Made by a program: the position numbers and the translations under genes | Part shown: piece after piece, positions 52,224 to 58,593 of the stretch | How positions within the stretch are numbered: the stretch's first letter is position 1 | Layout: each line of letters starts with the position of its first letter | NCBI GenBank assembly: GCA_013299045.1 | Contig: JAAFJX010000010.1 | Span: forward strand, 1 to 64,000 | Length of the DNA: 64,000 nt | Origin: Cytophagales bacterium | GTDB lineage: Bacteria; Bacteroidota; Bacteroidia; Cytophagales; Bernardetiaceae | Direction of reading: 5' to 3' | Notes under the pieces: model-generated | The model's input: only the letters and a program-made list of their open reading frames with translations | What the model was told of the DNA's origin: nothing | The model's database searches: none

Positions 52224-52814
52224 ATGTTAAAAACCATGAAACTTTTGCTGGCGGCGGCCTTTCTGCTCGCTGGCCTCAGCTTGGCTGGCTGCAAAAACTG
52301 CAAGGAGGATAATAATAGCGGAACTGGTAGCGTTACGCCACCAAGCAAAATTGATAAGGTCTTCCATTTATGCCTTGTGGATAAAAAAACAGGGAAATCT
52401 TTAGTAGGCGAGGGCGCAGACCAGATTCCATTGTCAAACATTGACATCGTGGGGGCAAACTACAGAGACGTTGTCCAATATTACGATTTACTTGTAAAGG
52501 ACATGAAAACCAGCATAGACCCACGTACAGGGCACATTGTTATGGGGCCAATCAAATGGGGACATGATGTACAACAATCTTTTTTTGTTCGTGTTCTGGA
52601 TAGCCCCAAGCGTGTACTAGGTGAGATTCCTCCTGGCTATAAACTTTTGTGGATAGTTATGAGCAAGGAGGCCGAAATACTTGATGAGTGCAACAGCAAA
52701 ATTTGGGTGGATTATTCGCATTACAAAAAAGGTGTTTCAACCCAGGGTGTGTTGGTATCCAAATACAAAGGTAATGGCCTCACCGACACCCTCCGCTTAG
52801 AAGTAGAACGCTAA
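52224..52814 (+). CDS. Tandem-array lipoprotein, copy 1
   Basis: 196 aa. The signal peptide begins MLKTMK and ends in lipobox LAGC (Cys23), followed by the array-wide KNCKE. A Gly/Ser/Pro spacer leads to LVDKKTGKSLVGEGADQIPL, the family core (DKKTG..L.G...DQIP). A variable centre follows, then DECNSKIWVDYSHYKKG and the conserved C-terminus GLTDTLRLEVER. It differs from the others in ending LRLEVER rather than LRIEVER. Closest to copy 5 at both ends (TGSVTPPSKIDKVF; DYSHYKKGVSTQ). No named family recognised; the domain looks like a small beta sandwich. A terminator-like stem follows at 52888. Confidence 0.85.
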   Translation: MLKTMKLLLAAAFLLAGLSLAGCKNCKEDNNSGTGSVTPPSKIDKVFHLCLVDKKTGKSLVGEGADQIPLSNIDIVGANYRDVVQYYDLLVKDMKTSIDPRTGHIVMGPIKWGHDVQQSFFVRVLDSPKRVLGEIPPGYKLLWIVMSKEAEILDECNSKIWVDYSHYKKGVSTQGVLVSKYKGNGLTDTLRLEVER

Positions 52815-52887
52815 AATTATTCCGTAAAAATTGCACTCATCAAAGAATTTTTAACTCAAAAAATGGTTTTAGGTTCTTTAAACTAAG

Positions 52888-52918
52888 CCTTGGTATAACT
52901 ATTTCAAGGATTTTTTAT
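52888..52918 (+). terminator. Terminator between array copies 1 and 2
   Basis: CCTTG (52888-52892) pairs with CAAGG (52905-52909), then ATTTTTTATTTTT. The same stem recurs after copy 3 but not after copies 2 and 4. Confidence 0.55.
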
Positions 52919-52970
52919 TTTTCTGTTTCTTTTGTCATGTTTTTTTTGTCTACACATATAAGTACGGTCT

Positions 52971-53013
52971 TAACTTTGCAAACCGAAACGCTCTTGTTTC
53001 GGCTTTTTCTTTT
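52971..53013 (+). promoter_or_regulatory. Array copy 2: promoter and 5' leader hairpin
   Basis: TAACTTTG (52971-52978), then four bases, then CCGAAAC-GCTCTT-GTTTCGG (52983-53002) and a T-rich tract. The hairpin starts about where transcription should begin. Confidence 0.65.
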
Positions 53014-53042
53014 AAATTTTAACCCAAAAACAAACAAAACTC

Positions 53043-53594
53043 ATGTTAAAAACCATGAAACTTTCGCTGGCGGCTGCCTTTCTGCTCGCTGGCCTCAGCT
53101 TGGCTGGCTGCAAAAACTGCAAGGAAGAATCTTCAATGTCTTCGCCCAATGCCATGACACCTGTAATCTCTGACCTTTCTTCTTACTATGTGTATTTTGT
53201 AGATAAGAAAACAGGGAGACCACTTATTGGCGATGGTGAGGGGCAAATTCCTCTTGGGGCAGTCAAAATAAAAAGCCAAACAGTGAAAGTCCAACCCATG
53301 ACGGACATTCCTGACCAGACCCTCTTCGGCCCGTTTAAGTGGTTTTTTACGGAAGGTCATGTAAAGCATGGTATTTCTTTTACCGAAGGCAGCAGCAGTG
53401 ATGTCGTGATTTATCATATGACTATACATGGCGAGCCAAGAACAGAGATTATAGATGAGTGCAATAGCATAACTTGGGTAGATTACGGGCATTATTACTT
53501 TGAAAAACCTGGAGTAACTAAAGCTGGTGTTTTGCAGCAAACTTTCAGAGGCGATGGAATGACCGACACCCTCCGCATAGAAGTAGAACGCTAA
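53043..53594 (+). CDS. Tandem-array lipoprotein, copy 2
   Basis: 183 aa. Same signal peptide with one change (KLSLAAAF for KLLLAAAF). The spacer after KNCKE is SSMSSPNAMTP, shared with copy 3 only. Core: YFVDKKTGRPLIGDGEGQIPLGAV. The variable centre is shorter than in copy 1 (VKVQPMTDIPDQTLFGPFKWFFTEG). The end, DECNSITWVDYGHYYFEKPG then TFRGDGMTDTLRIEVER, again pairs with copy 3. Probably anchored at the outer membrane. Own promoter and leader hairpin; the downstream spacer is the type without the CCTTG stem. Confidence 0.85.
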   Translation: MLKTMKLSLAAAFLLAGLSLAGCKNCKEESSMSSPNAMTPVISDLSSYYVYFVDKKTGRPLIGDGEGQIPLGAVKIKSQTVKVQPMTDIPDQTLFGPFKWFFTEGHVKHGISFTEGSSSDVVIYHMTIHGEPRTEIIDECNSITWVDYGHYYFEKPGVTKAGVLQQTFRGDGMTDTLRIEVER

Positions 53595-53749
53595 AATTAT
53601 TCCTTGAAAATTTGCACTCATCAAAAAATTTTTAACTCAAAAAATGGTTTTAGATGCTCTAAATAAAAATATCATGTAGTTATTAAAAAAAAAATTCATT
53701 TTTATACTTTTTTTTACTTTATTTTTTGGCAATTTGTTAGGCAAGGGCT

Positions 53750-53792
53750 TAACTTTGCAAACTGAACCACTCTTGTTTCGGCTTTTTCTTTT
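53750..53792 (+). promoter_or_regulatory. Array copy 3: promoter and weakened leader hairpin
   Basis: TAACTTTG (53750-53757). The stem's 5' arm reads CTGAACC (53762-53768) against GTTTCGG (53775-53781), so one A-T pair is lost relative to the other copies. Confidence 0.6.
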
Positions 53793-53821
53793 AAATTTTA
53801 ACCCAAAAACAAACAAAACTC

Positions 53822-54364
53822 ATGTTAAAAACCATGAAACTTTTGCTGGCGGCGGCCTTTCTGCTCGCTGGCCTCAGCTTGGCTGGCTGCAAAAACTGCA
53901 AGGAAGAATCTTCAATGTCTTCGCCCAATGCCATGACACCCTCTTCGGATGTGTATTCACATTATGTTTATTTTGTGAATCAAAAAACAGGGAGACCTCT
54001 CATAGGCGATGGCAAAGACCAGATTCCTTTAGGAGCAGTAGAAATGGATGTACCTAATCAAAAGGCAGTTCTGGATTCCTTGACAGGGAATCTTATCTTT
54101 GGGCTTTGTCAATGGCCTTCCAATCGCGGGTGCTATCAAAATATATTCTTTCAGGACAAGCCAGGCAGTTCGCGTACTATCCACGTTGTACAAATTGATG
54201 GAGTGAAAAAATCAGAAATTCTTGATGAGTGCAATAGCAGAACTTGGGTAGAGTACAGCTATTACGACTTTCCTAATCCCGGCTCAGGTGAGCGCGGCAC
54301 TCTGAAGACCATCTTCAGAGGCGATGGAATGACCGACACCCTCCGCATAGAAGTAGAACGCTAA
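53822..54364 (+). CDS. Tandem-array lipoprotein, copy 3
   Basis: 180 aa, the shortest copy. The 5' ~120 bases are essentially identical to copy 2 through SSMSSPNAMTP, after which the sequences diverge. Core: YFVNQKTGRPLIGDGKDQIPLGAV, with Asn-Gln replacing Asp-Lys. Variable centre: LDSLTGNLIFGLCQWPSNRG, containing two extra cysteines (LCQW and GCYQ). End: DECNSRTWVEYSYYDF then IFRGDGMTDTLRIEVER. A CCTTG...CAAGG stem with T-run follows at 54439. Confidence 0.85.
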   Translation: MLKTMKLLLAAAFLLAGLSLAGCKNCKEESSMSSPNAMTPSSDVYSHYVYFVNQKTGRPLIGDGKDQIPLGAVEMDVPNQKAVLDSLTGNLIFGLCQWPSNRGCYQNIFFQDKPGSSRTIHVVQIDGVKKSEILDECNSRTWVEYSYYDFPNPGSGERGTLKTIFRGDGMTDTLRIEVER

Positions 54365-54438
54365 AATTATTCCTTGAAAATTTGCACTCATCAAAGAATT
54401 TTTAACTCAAAAAATAGTTTTGGATTCTTTAAACTAAG

Positions 54439-54470
54439 CCTTGATGTAACTATTTCAAGGACTTTTTATT
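54439..54470 (+). terminator. Terminator between array copies 3 and 4
   Basis: CCTTG (54439-54443) pairs with CAAGG (54456-54460), then ACTTTTTATTTTT. Confidence 0.55.
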
Positions 54471-54520
54471 TTTCTATTTCTTTTACCATACTTTTTGGGT
54501 CTATGTATTAAGCAAGGTCT

Positions 54521-54563
54521 TAACTTTGCAAACTGAAACGCTCTTGTTTCGGCTTTTTCTTTT
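54521..54563 (+). promoter_or_regulatory. Array copy 4: promoter and 5' leader hairpin
   Basis: TTG at 54495-54497, a 23-base spacer, TAACTTTG (54521-54528) and the CTGAAAC-GCTCTT-GTTTCGG hairpin (54533-54552). Confidence 0.65.
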
Positions 54564-54592
54564 AAATTTTAACCCAAAAACAAACAAAATTC

Positions 54593-55180
54593 ATGTTAAA
54601 AACCATGAAACTTTTGCTGGCGGCGGCCTTTCTGCTCGCTGGCCTCAGCTTGGCTGGCTGCAAAAACTGCAAGGAGGAGAATAACTCTTCGGCGAATAGC
54701 GATAGCCCACCGAACGAAAAATCAAAAAAATTCTGTGTTTATTTTGTGGATAAAAAAACAGGAAAGTCTCTTATTGGCAATGACAAAGATCAAATTCCAT
54801 TCGAGAATCTTGATATCACACTTGATGGCTATCACAAAACGCCCAGAGATTATTATGGTGCAGTGCGAAATCCTGCTTCTAGTATGGATACTCGAACGGG
54901 TCGTCTTATCATCGGCCCCATAGAATGGGGCTGGGAAGCCAAGGAGGAGTTTGGTATTCGTTTTCTAGTATCTCCAAAGCGACTTCTTGATGAAATCCCT
55001 CCATGTACAGACAGCCTACTGTTTGAGGCATTGAAGCGTGCTGAAATCATTGATGATTGCAACAGCAATATTTGGGTGGAATACGCGCACTTCAAAATAG
55101 GCGCTAAACCAATGGCCTTGCAGCAAAAATACAAAGGTAATGGCCTCACCGACACCCTCCGCATAGAAGTAGAACGCTAA
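54593..55180 (+). CDS. Tandem-array lipoprotein, copy 4
   Basis: 195 aa. Standard array signal peptide, but a spacer of its own (NNSSANSDSPPNEKSKKF). Core: YFVDKKTGKSLIGNDKDQIPFENLDIT. The variable centre (YHKTPRDYYGAVRNPASSMD then IIGPIEWGWEAKEEFGIRFL) follows the layout of copies 1 and 5, including an FLVSPKRLLDEIPP segment that parallels VLDSPKRVLGEIPP of copy 1. End: DDCNSNIWVEYAHFKIG then KYKGNGLTDTLRIEVER. It shares the C-terminal YKGNGLTDTLR block with copies 1 and 5 rather than FRGDGMTDTLR of copies 2 and 3. Confidence 0.85.
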   Translation: MLKTMKLLLAAAFLLAGLSLAGCKNCKEENNSSANSDSPPNEKSKKFCVYFVDKKTGKSLIGNDKDQIPFENLDITLDGYHKTPRDYYGAVRNPASSMDTRTGRLIIGPIEWGWEAKEEFGIRFLVSPKRLLDEIPPCTDSLLFEALKRAEIIDDCNSNIWVEYAHFKIGAKPMALQQKYKGNGLTDTLRIEVER

Positions 55181-55334
55181 AATTATTCCTTAAAAACTGC
55201 ACTCATCAAAGAATTTTTAACTCAAAAAATAGCTTGAGGCTCTCTAAATAAAGACTTCATGTAACTATTAAAAAAAATTTACTTTTTCTATTTCTTTTAC
55301 CATACTTTTTGGGTCTGTATATTAAGCAAGGTCT

Positions 55335-55377
55335 TATCTTTGCAAACCGAAACGCTCTTGTTTCGGCTTTTTCTTTT
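55335..55377 (+). promoter_or_regulatory. Array copy 5: promoter and 5' leader hairpin
   Basis: TATCTTTG (55335-55342) and CCGAAAC-GCTCTT-GTTTCGG (55347-55366). This promoter probably also drives the metalloprotease gene. Confidence 0.65.
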
Positions 55378-55406
55378 AAATTTTAACCCAAAAACAAACA
55401 AAACTC

Positions 55407-55994
55407 ATGTTAAAAACCATGAAACTTTTGCTGGCGGCGGCCTTTCTGCTCGCTGGCCTCAGCTTGGCTGGCTGCAAAAACTGCAAGGAGGATAATAATG
55501 GCGGAACTGGTAGCGTTACGCCACCAAGCAAAATTGATAAGGTTTTTTATCTCTACCTTGTAGATAAAAAAACAAGCAAACCTCTGATAGGTGAGAACCC
55601 AGACCAAATTTCCCCTAAAAGACTAGATTTTATTCGCAATGGCTATGGTATAGGTGAATATCATGAGTATTTGGTCAAGGATTTAGAAAAAAACATCGAT
55701 TTGCGCACAGGCCACACCATTTTTGGGCCTTTTACGTGGGGAGCTGTACAGGAGATTATATATATCCGTGTATTAGATGAACCTATTGAGCGCAAAGCAG
55801 GACAAATTCCCTACGGTTACACGCTTTTATGGGTTGCTGCTCGCAAGGAGGCCGAAATCATTGATGAGTGCAACAGCAAAATTTGGGTAGATTATTCGCA
55901 TTACAAAAAAGGTGTTTCAACTCAAAGTGTGTTGGTATCCAAATACAAAGGTAATGGCCTCACCGACACCCTCCGCATTGAAGTAGAACGCTAA
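55407..55994 (+). CDS. Tandem-array lipoprotein, copy 5
   Basis: 195 aa. Spacer GGTGSVTPPSKIDKVF is nearly identical to copy 1. Core: YLVDKKTSKPLIGENPDQISPKRL; the TG of the core is TS and IPL is ISP. Variable centre: GIGEYHEYLVKDLEKNIDLRTGHTIFGPFTWG. The end, DECNSKIWVDYSHYKKGVSTQ then GLTDTLRIEVER, is again close to copy 1. Only 15 bases separate its stop from the ATG of the metalloprotease gene, with no leader hairpin between, so the two should be co-transcribed. Confidence 0.85.
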   Translation: MLKTMKLLLAAAFLLAGLSLAGCKNCKEDNNGGTGSVTPPSKIDKVFYLYLVDKKTSKPLIGENPDQISPKRLDFIRNGYGIGEYHEYLVKDLEKNIDLRTGHTIFGPFTWGAVQEIIYIRVLDEPIERKAGQIPYGYTLLWVAARKEAEIIDECNSKIWVDYSHYKKGVSTQSVLVSKYKGNGLTDTLRIEVER

Positions 55995-56009
55995 AACAAG
56001 GAAAAAGTC

Positions 56010-58485
56010 ATGAAAAATATATCAAAAATAGCATTCTCTTTACTGCTCCTTTTTGTGGGCAGCTTTGCTTATGCGCAACAAAATCCTGTTAAACGCTGTG
56101 GTGTTGGCAGTAATTACTCGGATACTGTTATTCTCAAGCAACTGCCTTGGTTCGGCAACAATGCCTGGCTCAAATCCTACACGGACAGCATCGTTAGGGC
56201 ACGGTCTTTGCTCTATCTACCCCCCCCCCCACGAGCGTGGAGCGAGTGGTAGCAGCGCCAGCGCGCTAAGGCTAGCCACGGTTGGGGGCAAGGTGAATAC
56301 CCTCTATCAAATACCAGTCATGGCCACGATTTATCACAGAGATGATGGTACAGGTGGTATTTCTGATGCAATGGCTGAATATCATATAAATGGTGCGAAT
56401 GAGTATTTCAAAAAAAATGGTGTCAGTATTTTTTTATACCTCATTTGCAGCCCTATTCACTACAATTGGACAGCTAGAAGCGAGCCTAGTTACGCTAATA
56501 CCGATGATATTATGGAAGATGCTGTGGAGGCATATCCCAATGTTATGAATATTAGTTTTGTAACTGCTTCAACAGATTTTGGTGGAGTAGCAGAGCTTCC
56601 ACATGGTTGGGGGGGATATAAAAGGAGATATTCTGCAATCGTTTGCACAAATGGAGGCGTTGCTTATACGGATCTTACCATCACACATGAAATAGGCCAT
56701 GCTTTGGGCTTGTTCCACACGCATAATTCTACTTGGCCAGACGAAGAGGTGAATGCGACGGTTAATATCTGTAAGCAAGAACCTGTCAGCCGGACAGCCC
56801 ATACGCCCTGGTATTGTGGCTCAAGCTATTTTGGCAAAGCTTGTGAACGCAATGGCGACTTGCTCTGCGACACCCACGCTGACCCTGGTATGGAAGATAC
56901 TGGGATATCAGACCCACTGGATTCCGTCAATGTCCCGCGAGACTGTATCTACAATTACACTGGCACCAATGTAGATAGAATACGAGATAAACTGCACGGT
57001 ACTAGATGGGACTCGCCTGATGGCTATAACGCCTACTACAACATCATGTCCTATGCTGAGGCTATCTGCAGACGGCAGTTTACACCTGACCAAACAGCGG
57101 TGATGTACTACTTCACGGAGCGTTACAAAAAAACGATTTTAGGCATACCTGTCCTGAATCCTGTAACCTTCTATGAGAACAAGGGCTTGGACGTTTACGA
57201 AAATGACAACTATTTTCAGAATGCAAAATTCTATGATATTCTGCACCCACGCAGGCAGCATAGAACCTTTCACAGCGTCATCAATCCTGTAAGCAATCAG
57301 CCACAGTTTTGCGATACAGACTGGGTTCGTTTTAAGATTGAGAGTTCTCGCAGAGTCATTATACGCACCTCGGAAGTACCAGGTAAGCCCAAGCCTAATA
57401 CGATTTTGAGCCTTTTCGGCACAGCAGACATAAGTGTTGTACCTGCTGTTATATCAGTGGTCATACACACAGACGACAACCCCAGCTCTAACTTCTCTAA
57501 GCTAGATGTCATTTTGCCCGCAGGCGATTATCTGGTGCGTGTGCAAAACACAGAAACCCTTGCGGATATGAATTATTTTCTGACACTTAGTCTGGACAGA
57601 GAGTTTGACGACTTCGGTATAGGTTTTTCGGGGTTGGGTGGCGTGGACTTACTAGAAGAAGAAACAGATAATGTTGTGGCTTGCGTAGGCGACCAGTTTA
57701 CGGCCAGTGGTGTGCCAGAAGGCTGTGAGGCGGTGTGGAGCTCAGAAACGCCAGGGCTGTATATCAGCAGTTCTGGCCTTGTGCTGCCTGCTACAAGCAC
57801 CTACATCAATACCATCAATGGCGGAAATGGTTTTGAGGCACAAATTAGGCTAGAAGTTTTTTGCGACGGCCAAACATTGCCTTCCACGACCATCAGTTTT
57901 AGCTTGTGGGTAGGCCCACTCGTGAAGCCTACCATAGAGATAGTCCACCCAGTAACTTCTACCACCGGACATCTCTGCCTCAATTCTGGTAACTACCTCC
58001 AAGCAACAACATCTGGTGTTTATCCCGATGAATACGAATGGAATGTTGTTGGTATGGGTGGGGGCAGCAGCGGCACTTACTTTACCGACAATACGCTCAC
58101 GCTTCCAGAGTTTAGTGCCTCAACCGCTTGGTATCACATCAAGGTACGTGCTCGCAACCGCTGCGGTTGGTCGCCATGGTCTTCTCTCATGCAAGTTTCG
58201 GTTACTATGTGCAGCGAAGAATTCCTGCCTGGCGGTGGCCGCATGGCTTCCCTCGCGCCCAACCCTGCCCAAAACCAAGTAACAGTAACGGTCAGGAATG
58301 AAATACCAATAGCGCAAGGTGGCCTGGATATTCGCATCAAGGATATGTATGGCCTAGAAAAAATAGCCGTGCAGAGCCAAACCCGCGAAACGAGCTTGGA
58401 TATCAGCACTTTGTCCGTCGGTATTTACATCGTTTATGTGCAGAACGGCTCAAAAATAGAGTATTTGCGCTTGAACGTGGAATAA
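56010..58485 (+). pseudogene. M43-like (pappalysin/cytophagalysin type) T9SS metalloprotease, frameshifted at a poly-C tract
   Basis: The signal peptide (ISKIAFSLLLLFVGSFAYAQ) and the first ~70 residues are in one frame from 56010, which stops at 56252. The rest is in the +1 frame to 58485. The frames meet at C11 (56220-56230); ten C residues would join them into a protein of about 825 aa. The downstream frame has the zinc motif HEIGHALGLFHTH, conserved cysteines, the Met-turn NIMSYA, a PPC-like beta domain, a Cys-containing Ig-like region and a T9SS type A sorting domain (SLAPNPAQNQVTVTV to the end KIEYLRLNVE). All catalytic parts are intact, so this is either a phase-OFF allele or a homopolymer error rather than old decay. 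Confidence 0.85.
56220..56230 (+). repeat. C11 homopolymer inside the metalloprotease gene
   Basis: Eleven consecutive C residues directly at the junction of the two reading frames. It is by far the longest C or G run noticed in the window. Confidence 0.9.
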
Positions 58486-58500
58486 AAAGTTGATTGCTTC

Positions 58501-58553
58501 TTCTCAAAAACCCTTTACAACGCTTCAAAACTTTGTAAAGGGTTTTTTGAGAA
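58501..58553. terminator. Strong terminator after the metalloprotease gene
   Basis: TTCTCAAAAACCCTTTACAA pairs with TTGTAAAGGGTTTTTTGAGAA across a ~12-base loop (one bulge). The symmetry lets it serve both this gene and the convergent DUF5686 gene. Confidence 0.88.
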
Positions 58554-58593
58554 TTAAACTAAAAGAACAAAATAGGTAGCTTCGGAGACTGTT

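Noticed and set aside
52937-53173. 78-codon frame running through the leader of array copy 2
   Set aside because: It is an out-of-frame reading of the promoter, leader and signal-peptide region; the same artefact appears at copy 3 because the DNA is repeated.
56053-58485. Annotating the 810-codon frame alone as the complete protease
   Set aside because: Its start would lie inside the signal-peptide coding region of another frame and it would have no export signal, although it carries a T9SS sorting domain. The frameshift model explains both frames.
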